A DNA stretch of 37,465 bases, taken from NCBI RefSeq assembly GCF_000265245.1, contig NZ_AJKS02000017.1, forward strand, positions 24,496-61,960, read 5' to 3'. Shown here in pieces: positions 23,273 through 32,705 of the stretch (the first letter of the stretch is position 1; each line of letters begins with the position of its first letter). Source of the DNA: Halomonas smyrnensis AAD6 (GTDB taxonomy: Bacteria > Pseudomonadota > Gammaproteobacteria > Pseudomonadales > Halomonadaceae). The notes under the pieces were generated by a model, which had not been told where the DNA came from, did no database searches, and saw only the letters and a program-made list of their open reading frames with translations. Both the position numbers and the translations under genes were made by a program.

Positions 23273-23584
23273 TCAGGGCGCGGCGTGGCGGCCGCAGTTC
23301 TCGCGGTAGGCCGGGGCGTCGGCGCCCAGTGCCAGCTGCTCGGTGACGGTGTGGTAGTAGAACGGCAGGACGGGGCGCTCGGCGCGCACGGCGTCGCCGC
23401 ACAGGCCGTAGCCCTTGTTCACCTCGAGCAGGCGCTCGAGCCCGACGTCGTCCTGGGCCTCGAGGCGCTCGGCGATACGCTCGGCGATCCGGTCGTCGCG
23501 GTCGTTGTCGGCCATCCACTGGCCGCCGAAGATCAGGCCGGCGACGAGCAGGATGGCGGCCACGGGAATCCACAGGTTGTGCAT
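23273..23584 (-). CDS. Small membrane-anchored protein of unknown function
   Basis: A 103-residue protein with one N-terminal hydrophobic segment (about 5-24), which is either an uncleaved anchor or a signal peptide, then a charged helix-prone stretch (DRDDRIAERIAERLEAQDD) and a C-terminal domain with just two cysteines (62 and 97) that could form a disulfide in the periplasm. I do not recognise the family. It lies 52 bases downstream of the class II aldolase on the same strand, with a hairpin between, and convergent with the HTH regulator. The Shine-Dalgarno sequence is weak. Codon usage looks like its neighbours. Confidence 0.6.
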   Translation of the reverse strand: MHNLWIPVAAILLVAGLIFGGQWMADNDRDDRIAERIAERLEAQDDVGLERLLEVNKGYGLCGDAVRAERPVLPFYYHTVTEQLALGADAPAYRENCGRHAAP

Positions 23585-23602
23585 GGCGGGGCTCGCATGA
23601 CG

Positions 23603-23626
23603 CCCGCCGGCACGGAGGCCGGCGGG
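23603..23626 (-). terminator. Hairpin after the class II aldolase gene
   Basis: CCCGCCGGC (23603-23611) pairs with GCCGGCGGG (23618-23626) across a 6-base loop, eleven bases past the fba stop. No T-run follows on the minus strand, so it could be a partial terminator or an mRNA-stabilising end. Confidence 0.5.
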
Positions 23627-23636
23627 GCGGGGACGC

Positions 23637-24701
23637 TTACTTGACGCGCGGGTCCAGTTCGCCGCGCTCGTAGCGCAGGAACATCTCTTCCAGGTTGATC
23701 GGCTTGATCTTGCTGGCCTGGCCGGCGGTGCCGAAGGCCTCGTAGCGGGCCTTGCAGACCTCCTTCATGGCCGCGGTGCTGACCTTGAGGAACTTGCGCG
23801 GGTCGAACTCGGCCGGGTTCTCGGCCAGGAAGCGACGCACCGCGCCGGTGGAGGCCAGGCGCAGGTCGGTGTCGATGTTGACCTTGCGCACGCCGTGCTT
23901 GATGCCCTCGACGATCTCCTCGACCGGCACGCCGTAGGTCTCGGGGATGGCGCCGCCGAACTCGTTGATCACCTCGAGCCACTCCTGGGGCACGGAGGAG
24001 GAGCCGTGCATCACCAAGTGGGTCTCGGGGATGCGGGCATGGATCTCCTTGATGCGCTGGATGGAGAGGGTGTCGCCGGTGGGCGGCTGGGTGAACTTGT
24101 AGGCGCCGTGGCTGGTGCCGATGGCGATCGCCAGGGCGTCCACCTGGGTCGCCTTGACGAAGGCGGCGGCCTCTTCCGGGTCGGTCAGCAGCTGGTCGTG
24201 ATCGAGCTTGCCCTCGGCGCCGACGCCGTCTTCCTCGCCGGCCATGCCGGTCTCCAGGCTACCCAGGCAGCCCAGCTCGCCCTCGACGGAGACGCCGCAG
24301 GCGTGGGCCATCTCGACGGTGCGACGGGTGACGTCGACGTTGTAGTCGTAGCTGGTCGGGGTCTTGCCGTCGGTGCCGAGCGAGCCGTCCATCATCACCG
24401 AGGAGAAGCCCAGCTGGATGGAGCGCTGGCACACCGCGGGGCTGGTGCCGTGGTCCTGGTGCATGACCACCGGGATGTGCGGGAATTCCTCGACGGCGGC
24501 CAGGATCAGGTGGCGCAGGAAGGGTGCGCCGGCATACTTGCGGGCGCCGGCGGAGGCCTGGACGATCACCGGGGAATCGGTCTCGTCGGCGGCTTCCATG
24601 ATGGCGCGCATCTGCTCGAGGTTGTTGACGTTGAAGGCCGGGATGCCGTAGCCGTGCTCGGCGGCGTGGTCCAGCATCTGGCGCATGCTGATCAGTGCCA
24701 T
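23637..24701 (-). CDS. fba: Class II fructose-1,6-bisphosphate aldolase (Calvin-cycle type)
   Basis: A 354-residue zinc-dependent aldolase that interconverts fructose-1,6-bisphosphate with dihydroxyacetone phosphate and glyceraldehyde-3-phosphate. The zinc/active-site motif [10 protein letters not shown] has His81, Asp83 and His84. Other family stretches are [49 protein letters not shown] and [12 protein letters not shown]. Length and motifs match the 354-residue Pseudomonas-type enzyme rather than E. coli FbaA. AAAGGGTGA precedes the ATG. It is the last gene of epd-pgk-fba, 60 bases after pgk. A class I aldolase (fbaB) for the same reaction is encoded 6 kb away. Confidence 0.96.
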   Translation of the reverse strand: MALISMRQMLDHAAEHGYGIPAFNVNNLEQMRAIMEAADETDSPVIVQASAGARKYAGAPFLRHLILAAVEEFPHIPVVMHQDHGTSPAVCQRSIQLGFSSVMMDGSLGTDGKTPTSYDYNVDVTRRTVEMAHACGVSVEGELGCLGSLETGMAGEEDGVGAEGKLDHDQLLTDPEEAAAFVKATQVDALAIAIGTSHGAYKFTQPPTGDTLSIQRIKEIHARIPETHLVMHGSSSVPQEWLEVINEFGGAIPETYGVPVEEIVEGIKHGVRKVNIDTDLRLASTGAVRRFLAENPAEFDPRKFLKVSTAAMKEVCKARYEAFGTAGQASKIKPINLEEMFLRYERGELDPRVK

Positions 24702-24761
24702 GAAGTCACCCTTTGTTGTGTGAGGCGGCGCGCCGCGCCGCCTGCGTCGCAGTGTTCGTGA

Positions 24762-25925
24762 TTATTCGGCGGCGGCTTCGAGGGCCGCGACCGCCGGCAG
24801 CACCTTGCCCTCGACGTACTCGAGGAAGGCGCCGCCGCCGGTGGAGATGTAGGAGACCCGCTCGGCGATGCCGTACTTGTCGATGGCCGCCAGAGTGTCG
24901 CCGCCGCCGGCGATGGAGAAGCCGTCGCTCTCGGCGATGGCGTAGGACAGCGCCTCGGTGCCATGGCCGAACTGGTCGATCTCGAACACGCCGACCGGGC
25001 CGTTCCACAGGATGGTGCCGGCGGCCTTGAGCTGCTCGCCGAGCCGGGCGGCGGTCTCCGGGCCGATGTCGAGGATCATCTCGTCATCGCCCACCTGGTC
25101 GACCGGCTTGGTCACCGCGGAGGCGTGCTCGGAGAACTCGGTGGCCACCACCACGTCGCTGGGCAGCGGGATCTCGACCTTGTCCATCAGCGCCTTGGCG
25201 GCCTCGACCAGGTCGGCCTCGTGCAGCGACTTGCCGACGTTGTAGCCGGCCGCGGCGATGAAGGTGTTGGCGATGCCGCCGCCGACGATGATGCGGTCGC
25301 ACTTCTCGGACAGCGCGTTGAGCACCTCGAGCTTGGTGGAGACCTTGGAGCCGCCGACGATGGCGGTCATCGGGCGCTTCGGGGTGGCCAGGGCCTTCTC
25401 CAGCGCCTCGAGCTCCCGGGCCAGCAGCGGGCCGGCGCAGGCGGCGGGGGCGAAGCGCGCCACGCCGTGGGTCGAGGCCTGGGCGCGGTGGGCGGTGCCG
25501 AAGGCATCCATCACGTAGACGTCGCACAGTGCGGCGTAGGCCCGGGACAGGGCCTCGTCGTCCTTCTTCTCGCCCTGGTTGAAGCGCACGTTCTCCAGCA
25601 GCACGACCTCGCCGGCCTCGAAGGCGGGTGCCGTCTCCAGATAGTCCTCGACCAGGCGCACCGGGCGCCCGAGCAGGCCGGCCAGATGCTCGGCCACCGG
25701 CGCCAGCGAGAATTCCTCGGCCGGCTCGCCCTCGGTGGGACGGCCCAGGTGGCTCATCAGCATCACCTTGCCGCCGGCCTCGAGCGCCGCCTGGATGGTC
25801 GGCAGGGCGGCCCGCAGACGGGCGTCGCTGGTCACCTGGCCGTTCTTGACGGGCACGTTCAGGTCCTCGCGGATCAGCACTCGCTGGCCGTCGAGGTCGA
25901 GGTCGGTCATCTTGCGCACGTTCAT
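24762..25925 (-). CDS. pgk: Phosphoglycerate kinase
   Basis: A 387-residue cytosolic monomeric kinase that converts 1,3-bisphosphoglycerate and ADP to 3-phosphoglycerate and ATP. Both lobes are complete: REDLNVPV (about 20-27), [10 protein letters not shown] (about 56-65), [46 protein letters not shown] and the C-terminal ATP-site segment [35 protein letters not shown] aligns with the E. coli start, so the ATG at 25925 is used; GAGGA lies about eleven bases upstream. It is the middle gene of epd-pgk-fba, 37 bases after epd. Confidence 0.97.
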   Translation of the reverse strand: MNVRKMTDLDLDGQRVLIREDLNVPVKNGQVTSDARLRAALPTIQAALEAGGKVMLMSHLGRPTEGEPAEEFSLAPVAEHLAGLLGRPVRLVEDYLETAPAFEAGEVVLLENVRFNQGEKKDDEALSRAYAALCDVYVMDAFGTAHRAQASTHGVARFAPAACAGPLLARELEALEKALATPKRPMTAIVGGSKVSTKLEVLNALSEKCDRIIVGGGIANTFIAAAGYNVGKSLHEADLVEAAKALMDKVEIPLPSDVVVATEFSEHASAVTKPVDQVGDDEMILDIGPETAARLGEQLKAAGTILWNGPVGVFEIDQFGHGTEALSYAIAESDGFSIAGGGDTLAAIDKYGIAERVSYISTGGGAFLEYVEGKVLPAVAALEAAAE

Positions 25926-25962
25926 GGAAGCAGATTCCTCGTCTGGGAAAGCCGAAGGGGTC

Positions 25963-26997
25963 TCAGGCATCGGAGGGTGGCACCGGGCCCAGTCGGGCGA
26001 TGCGGCCGGCAACGTCGAGCATGCGATTGGCGAAGCCCCACTCGTTGTCGAACCAGCACAGCATCTTGATCAGGCGGCCGCCGGCCACCCGGGTCTGGGT
26101 GGCGTCCACGATACCGGAGCGCGGATCGTGGTTGAAGTCGACCGAGGCCATGGGCGTTTCGGTGTAGCCGAGCAGCCCGGCGAGCCGCCGGGCGCTGGCC
26201 TCGCGCAGCAGGGCGTTGACCGTCTCGGCGTCGGTATCGGTGCGCACCGAGAGCGCCAGGTCCATGGCCGAGACGTTGATGGTCGGCACCCGCACGTGCA
26301 GGCACTCGAAACGGTCGGCCAGGTGCGGCATCAGGCGGTTGATGCCGCGGGCAAGGCCGGTGTCCACCGGCACGATGGAGTGCATCGCCGAGCGCGTCAG
26401 GCGCAGGTCGGTCTGGTGATAGGCGTCGATCACCGGCTGGTCGTTCATCGCCGAGTGAATGGTGGTGGTGACGCCGTGGTCGAGGCCCAGCGCCTCGTCG
26501 AGCACCGTCAGCACCGGCACCAGGCAGTTGGTGGTGCAGGAGGCGGCGGAGATCACCCGACATGCGGGCGTCAGGTCGGCGTCGTTGATGCCGCTGACGA
26601 TGGTGGCATCGACGTCGCTCTCGGCGGGCTGGGAGAACAGCAGGCGCGCGGCGCCGGCGGCCAGGTGGGCCTCGGCGATGTCGCGTTCCTTGAAGCTGCC
26701 GGAGCATTCCAGCACCAGGTCGATCTCGAGCTCGGCCCAGGGCAGGGCGGCCGGATCGGCCTCGGAGAGCACCCGGATCGGGTGGCCGTCGATCACCAGC
26801 TGCTCGCCGTCGACCTCCACGCTGCCGGGGAAGCGGCCGTGAGTGGTGTCGAAGCGGGTCAGGTAGGCGATGGTGTCGAGCCCGGACAGCTCGTTGAGGG
26901 CCACTACCTCGAGCTCCGGCATGTCACGCTCGACGAGCGCGCGCAGCACGCACTGGCCGATGCGGCCGTAACCGTTGATGGCGATGCGTAGGGCCAT
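25963..26997 (-). CDS. epd: Erythrose-4-phosphate dehydrogenase (GAPDH family)
   Basis: A 344-residue NAD-dependent dehydrogenase of the GAPDH fold. Catalytic Cys154 lies in [13 protein letters not shown] and the catalytic His in [48 protein letters not shown] and [20 protein letters not shown] follow the Epd pattern rather than GapA. Epd oxidises erythrose-4-phosphate to 4-phosphoerythronate for pyridoxal-phosphate synthesis. The order epd-pgk-fba is the same as in E. coli, supporting the name; some GAPDH activity cannot be excluded. The ATG at 26997 begins the standard [14 protein letters not shown]-terminus. It is the first gene of the operon. Confidence 0.9.
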   Translation of the reverse strand: MALRIAINGYGRIGQCVLRALVERDMPELEVVALNELSGLDTIAYLTRFDTTHGRFPGSVEVDGEQLVIDGHPIRVLSEADPAALPWAELEIDLVLECSGSFKERDIAEAHLAAGAARLLFSQPAESDVDATIVSGINDADLTPACRVISAASCTTNCLVPVLTVLDEALGLDHGVTTTIHSAMNDQPVIDAYHQTDLRLTRSAMHSIVPVDTGLARGINRLMPHLADRFECLHVRVPTINVSAMDLALSVRTDTDAETVNALLREASARRLAGLLGYTETPMASVDFNHDPRSGIVDATQTRVAGGRLIKMLCWFDNEWGFANRMLDVAGRIARLGPVPPSDA

Positions 26998-27151
26998 GGC
27001 CTGTCCGAGGCTCCCGAGTCCGGTGGGCGAGAGGCGGCGATTCTAGCCTATTTCGCGATCGTCGTCGCCGGTCGGGGCGCCCGGGAGATGCGCGCCAGCG
27101 CCGGCCTCGCACGCGTATGCGACGAAAGTCGCCCACTGGCGAAGGAGGCGT

Positions 27152-27874
27152 CTAGAGGCCCAGCAGTCGCCAGGCCAGCGGCAGGCACAGGGCGGTGAGG
27201 ATGCCGGTCAGGCTCATGCCCAGCGACGCGAAGGCGCCGGCGGCGGGGCTCAGCTCGAAGGCGCGCACGGTGCCGATGGCATGGCCGTTGACCCCCAGGG
27301 CGAAGCCGAGGATGCGGTGGTCGCGAATGCCCAGCGCCGGGGCCAGCAGGCTGACCGCCAGGGTCGCCATCACCCCGGTGAGCAGCAGCCCGCCCATCAG
27401 CAGCGGCACCGAGCCGCCGAGCCCCTCGACGATGCCGAGCGCGATCGGCGCGGTCACCGACTTGGGCGCCAGCGAGGCCAGCACCTCGGGGCTGGCGCCC
27501 AGCGCCCAGGCCAGCGCCAGCGAATAGCACGAGGCCAGGGCCGCCGCCGGGGGCAGGCTCAGCGCCAGCGGCTTCCACAGCGCGCGGATGTGGGGCAGCT
27601 GCTGGTAGAGGGGCACCCCGAGCGCCACCGTGGCCGGGCCGAGCAGCAGCATCAGCCAGTCGGCGCCGCGCCGGTAGTCGGCGACGTCGATGGACAGCCC
27701 CCACAGCGTGGCGGCGACCAGCACCGCGGCCAGCAGCACCGCCGGGCACCAGCTGGGGCGTCCCAGGCGCTCGACGGCCCACAGGGCGGCGAGATAGGCG
27801 GCCAGCGTCAGGGCGATGGTTGACAGCGGAGTGGCCAGCAGCGCCTCGCGTACCGCCATCAGGGCGTCGCTCAT
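27152..27874 (-). CDS. lrgB: LrgB/CidB-family membrane protein
   Basis: A 240-residue polytopic membrane protein (about seven hydrophobic segments). Family stretches are LLGPATVALGVPLYQQL, SLAPKSVTAPIALGIVEGLGG and HRILGFALGVNGHAIGTVRAFE. LrgB-type proteins act with LrgA; in various bacteria and plastids they have been linked to murein hydrolase control, programmed lysis or export of small organic acids (pyruvate, glycolate). The ATG at 27874 overlaps the lrgA stop as ATGA. It is the last gene of lysR-lrgA-lrgB. The 140-base gap to epd holds a small GAAA-loop hairpin (27119-27132) but no T-rich terminator. Confidence 0.92.
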   Translation of the reverse strand: MSDALMAVREALLATPLSTIALTLAAYLAALWAVERLGRPSWCPAVLLAAVLVAATLWGLSIDVADYRRGADWLMLLLGPATVALGVPLYQQLPHIRALWKPLALSLPPAAALASCYSLALAWALGASPEVLASLAPKSVTAPIALGIVEGLGGSVPLLMGGLLLTGVMATLAVSLLAPALGIRDHRILGFALGVNGHAIGTVRAFELSPAAGAFASLGMSLTGILTALCLPLAWRLLGL

Positions 27875-28251
27875 GAGCGGGACCCCGGCGTCGCGTCCGT
27901 CCCGGGCTCGGCGGGCATGCAGCGGCGCATCAGCAGCAGGGTGGTCAGCACGCTGGCCAGGGTACCGACCACCAGCGACACCGCGACGGCCAGCCACTGG
28001 CCGGCGAAGTCGTCGGCGACGAAGAACACCCCCACCACGCCGGGCATGATCAGCATCGCCAGCAGACCGATCAGCGGCTGGCCGGCGGCGGCGATGTCAT
28101 CGAACCGGCCGATGCGCAACATCAGCAGGGCGGTCATCAGCAGCATGCCCACCACCCCGGCCGAGACCGGCAGGTCGAGCAGCACGACCAGCGTCTCGCC
28201 GGCCAGCCATACCCCCGTGAGCCACAGAAACCCGCGCAGCACTGCGATCAC
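27871..28251 (-). CDS. lrgA: LrgA/CidA-family membrane protein
   Basis: A 126-residue membrane protein with four hydrophobic segments and the LrgA core LPVSAGVVGMLLMTALLML, then LLAMLIMPGVVGVFF. CidA/LrgA proteins are holin-like partners of LrgB. The start is a GTG at 28251 with AGGGAGA directly upstream. Its stop overlaps the lrgB start by four bases, and it begins 27 bases after the lysR stop, so all three are probably co-transcribed. A Cys/Pro-rich hydrophilic tail of about 15 residues ends the protein. Confidence 0.9.
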   Translation of the reverse strand: MIAVLRGFLWLTGVWLAGETLVVLLDLPVSAGVVGMLLMTALLMLRIGRFDDIAAAGQPLIGLLAMLIMPGVVGVFFVADDFAGQWLAVAVSLVVGTLASVLTTLLLMRRCMPAEPGTDATPGSRS

Positions 28252-28278
28252 CTCGTTCTCCCTGACTGATGTTCTTGC

Positions 28279-29238
28279 TCAGGCGTCATCATGCCAGAGC
28301 GGCGGGGGGAAATCCGCCGAACGTTCGCCGGGGGGCTGTGCGTCGGCATCGGACGCCGGGCGGCTCAACAGCTCGATCATCCAGCGGTGGATGGTGCTGT
28401 TCTGGGTGCGCGGATGCCAGGCCACCGCCGCTTCGAAGGTCGGCGTGGCGAAGTCGACCTCGAGCGGTGCCACCTTGGGATTGGGCAGCAGGCTGGCTGG
28501 ATAGAAGGCGATCAGGTCAGTGGTGTAGAGGACGTCCGGCGCCGCCTTGAAGCTCGGCACCGACATCACGATGTGGCGCTCGAGCCCCTGGCGGGCGAAC
28601 CACTGGTCGTGGGAGCCCTTGAGGTCCGCCCGCGAGGGCGAGATCACCAGCTGAGGCAGCGCCGCGATCTCGGCGATGTCGAGGGTCCGTCCGTGCAGTG
28701 GCGAGCAGGGGCTGGCCACGCAGATGTGGCGATCCTCGAACAGCGTGAGATAAGGCAGGCTGGGGGGCAGGAAGTCCGGGAACGACAGCGCTAGATCCAG
28801 CTCGCCGGTCATCAGCTGGCGCTCGACCTGGTCGGTGCGGACGTTCTTCACGATCAGCCTCAGCGAGGGGGTCTGGTGCCGCACCCGGCGCAGGAAGTCG
28901 GGCAGGATCGCCTGGCTGGCATAGTCGGTGGCGCTGATCGTCACCACGCCCTCGTAGGTCGCCGGGGTGAAGTCGGCGGGCGTCAGCAGGGCATCGATGT
29001 CGCGCAGGATCCGGCTGACCTTCTCGCCTAGCTCGAGGGCCAGCGGCGTGGCGGTCATGGCGTTGCCCTGGCGCAGGAACAGCCGGTCGTCGAACAGCGC
29101 CCGCAGCTTGCGCAGCTGCTCGCTGATGGCCTGCTGGGTCAGCCCCATGTCGGCGGCGACCCGGGACAGGTTGCGCTCGCGCAGCAGCGCCTCGAGCACC
29201 CGCATCTGCTTCACGTCGAGGCGGTTGATACCATTCAT
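28279..29238 (-). CDS. LysR-family transcriptional regulator
   Basis: A 319-residue LysR regulator with an N-terminal winged HTH (about residues 8-65: QMRVLEALLRERNLSRVAADMGLTQ, then AISEQLRKLRALFDDRLFLRQ) and a two-lobed effector domain starting GVVTISATDYASQAILPDFL. The style (LFDDRLFLRQGNAMTATPLA) resembles the NodD/LinR-like branch. It is divergent from the old-yellow-enzyme gene with 97 bases between starts, the classical LysR/target arrangement, and co-directional with lrgAB 27 bases downstream, so it could control both. Inverted repeats span its start codon and the divergent promoter. The effector is unknown. Confidence 0.88.
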   Translation of the reverse strand: MNGINRLDVKQMRVLEALLRERNLSRVAADMGLTQQAISEQLRKLRALFDDRLFLRQGNAMTATPLALELGEKVSRILRDIDALLTPADFTPATYEGVVTISATDYASQAILPDFLRRVRHQTPSLRLIVKNVRTDQVERQLMTGELDLALSFPDFLPPSLPYLTLFEDRHICVASPCSPLHGRTLDIAEIAALPQLVISPSRADLKGSHDQWFARQGLERHIVMSVPSFKAAPDVLYTTDLIAFYPASLLPNPKVAPLEVDFATPTFEAAVAWHPRTQNSTIHRWMIELLSRPASDADAQPPGERSADFPPPLWHDDA

Positions 29239-29279
29239 ATTGGTAGCCTTTACAAGAAACCTTTGTTTCTAATGGTATC
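29227..29279. promoter_or_regulatory. Nested inverted repeats in the lysR / OYE divergent promoter
   Basis: GATACCATT (29227-29235) and its exact complement AATGGTATC (29271-29279) flank an inner repeat AGAAAC-N4-GTTTCT (29255-29270); a third partial copy, TTGGTA, is at 29240-29245. A plus-strand -35-like TTTACA lies at 29249-29254. LysR regulators bind dyads of this kind in divergent promoters. The left arm lies in the first codons of lysR, which suggests autoregulation. Confidence 0.55.
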
Positions 29280-29335
29280 CGTGCGTCCCTAAGCTCCCAA
29301 CCCGAATCGAGTCGACAAGACGCCAGGAGGTTGGA

Positions 29336-30481
29336 ATGGATACGCAGCACGCCCCACTGTTCGAGACGGTCCGCCTGGGCCCCTTTACCCTGCCGAACCG
29401 CATCGTGATGCCGCCGCTGACGCGCTCACGCAGCAGCCAGCCCGGCAACGTGCCGAACGACTGGATGGCGCGCTACTACGCCCAGCGCGCCGGTGCCGGC
29501 TTCATGATCACCGAGGGCACCCAGATCGAGCCACGGGGCCAGGGCTATGCCTGGACGCCGGGCATTCACTCGCAGGCGCAGATCGAGGGCTGGAAGGCGG
29601 TGACCGACGCCGTGCACGCCAAGGGCGGCGTGATCTTCTGCCAGCTGTGGCACGTCGGGCGGGTGTCGCATCGCTCGCTGCAGCCGGGAGGCGAGGCGCC
29701 GATCGCGCCCTCGGCGATCCGCGCCGAAGCGGTCAAGGTGTTCGTCGAGACCGGGCCGGGCGAGGGCGAGCTGGCCGAGCCGAGCGAGCCCCGGGCGCTC
29801 ACCACGGCGGAGGTGGAGGAGCTCGTCGCGCTCTACGCCCAGGCGGCGCGCAACGCCATGGCGGCCGGCTTTGACGGCGTCGAGCTGCACTGCGCCAACG
29901 GCTATCTGGTGAACCAGTTCATCTCCGAGCACACCAACGTCCGCACCGACCGCTACGGCGGCAGCCTGGCCAATCGCCTGCGCTTCCTGGAAGAGATCGT
30001 CGAGGCGGTTGCCGGCGTGGTCGGCGCCGAGCGCCTGGGCGTGCGCTTCTCGCCGCTGTTCGAGAGCACCGACGAGGATCGCGTCTATCTGGGGCTGGTC
30101 GAGGGCGATCCGCAGGCCACCTATATCGCGGCCATCGAGCGGCTGGAGCAGGCCGGCGTGGCCTACGTCTCCATCGCCGAGGCGGACTGGGACAGGGCCC
30201 CGGATCTGCCGGACGCCTTCTACCGCGAGGCGCGCGCCGCCTTTTCCGGCCGCCTGCTCTACGCCGGCCGCTACACGCCGGAGAAGGCGACATGGATGCG
30301 GGAGCAGGGCCATGGCGACCTGTTCGCCTTCGGCCGGCCCTTCATCGCCAATCCCGACCTGCCGGCGCGCCTGCGTCGGGGATGGCCGCTGAACGAGGTC
30401 GACCCGGCCACCATGTACGGCGGCACGGACGTTGGCTACATCGACTATCCGACCTACGAGGAATCGCCGCTGGCGTCGTGA
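29336..30481 (+). CDS. Old yellow enzyme family alkene reductase (NemA-like)
   Basis: A 381-residue FMN-dependent, NAD(P)H-oxidising reductase of the OYE/NemA family, which reduces activated C=C bonds and often nitro compounds or N-ethylmaleimide. The substrate-anchoring His and Asn and the catalytic Tyr are in [14 protein letters not shown] (His185, Asn188, Tyr190), followed by ERH-like [33 protein letters not shown] and [12 protein letters not shown] are also typical, and [12 protein letters not shown] binds FMN phosphate near the end. CAGGAGG five bases before the ATG sets the start. It is divergent from a LysR gene that probably senses its substrate; the natural substrate is unknown. Confidence 0.92.
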   Translation: MDTQHAPLFETVRLGPFTLPNRIVMPPLTRSRSSQPGNVPNDWMARYYAQRAGAGFMITEGTQIEPRGQGYAWTPGIHSQAQIEGWKAVTDAVHAKGGVIFCQLWHVGRVSHRSLQPGGEAPIAPSAIRAEAVKVFVETGPGEGELAEPSEPRALTTAEVEELVALYAQAARNAMAAGFDGVELHCANGYLVNQFISEHTNVRTDRYGGSLANRLRFLEEIVEAVAGVVGAERLGVRFSPLFESTDEDRVYLGLVEGDPQATYIAAIERLEQAGVAYVSIAEADWDRAPDLPDAFYREARAAFSGRLLYAGRYTPEKATWMREQGHGDLFAFGRPFIANPDLPARLRRGWPLNEVDPATMYGGTDVGYIDYPTYEESPLAS

Positions 30482-30494
30482 GATCCGTCGCCGT

Positions 30495-30517
30495 CTCGCG
30501 CCAGGCGCTGGCGGGAG
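30495..30517 (+). terminator. Imperfect hairpin after the OYE gene
   Basis: CTCGCGCCAG (30495-30504) pairs with CTGGCGGGAG (30508-30517) with one mismatch and a 3-base loop, 13 bases past the stop. There is no T-run. The rest of the gap to fbaB (30518-30660) shows no gene; AAGGAG for fbaB is at 30644-30649. Confidence 0.4.
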
Positions 30518-30660
30518 GCGACGACAAGTCGGGTTCGGGGTCGCCGAGACGGCGGCCCTTTCGTGTCGTGGACGGGCTGTCGCCGCGCGTCGCTTGCTCT
30601 AGGCTAGGGAGGGACTCGCGAACTCCCCCGACAACCAGCCATCAAGGAGCGAAAGCGGCG

Positions 30661-31713
30661 ATGACCAACATAGCCCAACACCTCGGCGACGAGGCGGACA
30701 GCCTGCTGACCCACCAGTGCCGCGGCATTCCGGCCGCGTCGATCCACGCACCGGGCCCGGACTTCGTCGATCGGGTCATGGCCCACGGCGACCGCCGGCC
30801 CCACGTGCTGCGCAACATGCAGGCCCTGTTCGACCAGGGGCGGCTCGGCGGCACCGGTTACCTGAGCATCCTGCCGGTGGACCAGGGCATCGAGCACTCC
30901 GCCGGTGCCTCCTTCGCGCCCAACCCGCTCTACTTCGACCCGGCCAACATCGTCGAGCTGGCCATCGAGGGCGGCTGCAACGCCGTGGCCTCGACCCTGG
31001 GCGGGCTGTCCTCGGTGGCGCGCCAGTACGCGCACAAGATCCCGATGCTGCTCAAGCTCAACCACAACGAGACGCTGACCTATCCGGCGGTCTACGACCA
31101 GACGCTGTTTGCCCAGGTCGAGCAGGCCTTCGAGATGGGCTGTGCGGCGGTGGGGGCGACCATCTACTTCGGCTCGCCCGAGAGCCGCCGCCAGATCGGC
31201 GAGATCAGCCAGGCCTTCGAGCGCGCCCACGAGCTGGGCATGGTCACGGTGCTGTGGGCCTACCTGCGCAACCCGGCCTTCAAGCACGAGGGCCAGGACT
31301 ACCACACCGCCGCCGACCTCACCGGCCAGGCCATCCACCTGGCGGCGACCCTCAAGGCCGACATCGTCAAGCAGAAGATGGCCGAGACCAACGCCGGCTA
31401 TCGCGACATCGGCTTCGGCCACACCCACGCCAAGGTTTACGATGAGCTGACCTCCGAGCATCCCATCGACCTGGCCCGCTACCAGGTGGCCAGCAGCTAC
31501 ATGGGCCGCGCCGGGCTGATCAACTCCGGCGGCGCCGCGGGCGGCGAGAGCGACCTGGCCCAGGCGGTGCGTACCGCGGTGATCAACAAGCGCGCCGGGG
31601 GCATGGGGCTGATCTCCGGCCGCAAGGCGTTCCAGAAGTCGATGGCCGAGGGCGTCGAGCTGCTCCACGCCATCCAGGACGTCTACCTGGACGACACCGT
31701 CACTCTGGCCTGA
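30661..31713 (+). CDS. fbaB: Class I fructose-bisphosphate aldolase (DhnA type)
   Basis: A 350-residue Schiff-base aldolase matching E. coli FbaB along its whole length: [60 protein letters not shown], then [10 protein letters not shown] with the Schiff-base Lys237, and [33 protein letters not shown]. It catalyses the same reaction as the class II fba in this window without metal; in E. coli FbaB is favoured on gluconeogenic substrates. AAGGAG lies eleven bases before the ATG. It is a single gene ending at a strong terminator shared with ribH. Confidence 0.96.
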   Translation: MTNIAQHLGDEADSLLTHQCRGIPAASIHAPGPDFVDRVMAHGDRRPHVLRNMQALFDQGRLGGTGYLSILPVDQGIEHSAGASFAPNPLYFDPANIVELAIEGGCNAVASTLGGLSSVARQYAHKIPMLLKLNHNETLTYPAVYDQTLFAQVEQAFEMGCAAVGATIYFGSPESRRQIGEISQAFERAHELGMVTVLWAYLRNPAFKHEGQDYHTAADLTGQAIHLAATLKADIVKQKMAETNAGYRDIGFGHTHAKVYDELTSEHPIDLARYQVASSYMGRAGLINSGGAAGGESDLAQAVRTAVINKRAGGMGLISGRKAFQKSMAEGVELLHAIQDVYLDDTVTLA

Positions 31714-31733
31714 TCCGGCAAAGGGCGAAACGC

Positions 31734-31763
31734 AAGAAGGCACGGCATAAGCCGTGCCTTCTT
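31734..31763. terminator. Strong bidirectional terminator between fbaB and ribH
   Basis: A perfect 13-bp stem with ATAA loop (31734-31746 / 31751-31763), 20 bases past the fbaB stop and 37 bases from the ribH stop. AAGAAGG and CCTTCTT ends give a T-rich tail (TTTCGTT follows) on the plus strand and a weaker one on the minus strand. Confidence 0.85.
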
Positions 31764-31800
31764 TCGTTGCCGCCCCGTCGGGGCGTGCCTCGGACACGCC

Positions 31801-32564
<764 letters not shown>

Positions 32565-32650
32565 CAGTGGCCATGGACAATGACAGAGGCGCCATGGCCG
32601 AGGCCTCATCATAGGGGCTCGCTCGGGGCGGGCCAAGGCATCGGCGGCAC

Positions 32651-32680
32651 AAAAAAAGGGTGCGGCCGCGGCCGCACCCT
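32651..32680 (-). terminator. Rho-independent terminator of tkt
   Basis: A perfect 24-base palindrome (32657-32680) starting AGGGTGCGGCC, followed on the minus strand by seven T residues (the A-run at plus 32651-32657). It begins 25 bases past the tkt stop and is the most textbook terminator in the window. It separates tkt from the FMN riboswitch leader. Confidence 0.95.
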
Positions 32681-32705
32681 CCCGATGTCGCAGACGGTGT
32701 CGCGA

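Noticed and set aside
25963..26997. Naming the dehydrogenase gapA
   Set aside because: HSAM-DQ-VIDAYH and SVDFNHDP segments and the epd-pgk-fba order favour erythrose-4-phosphate dehydrogenase, although GAPDH side activity is not excluded.
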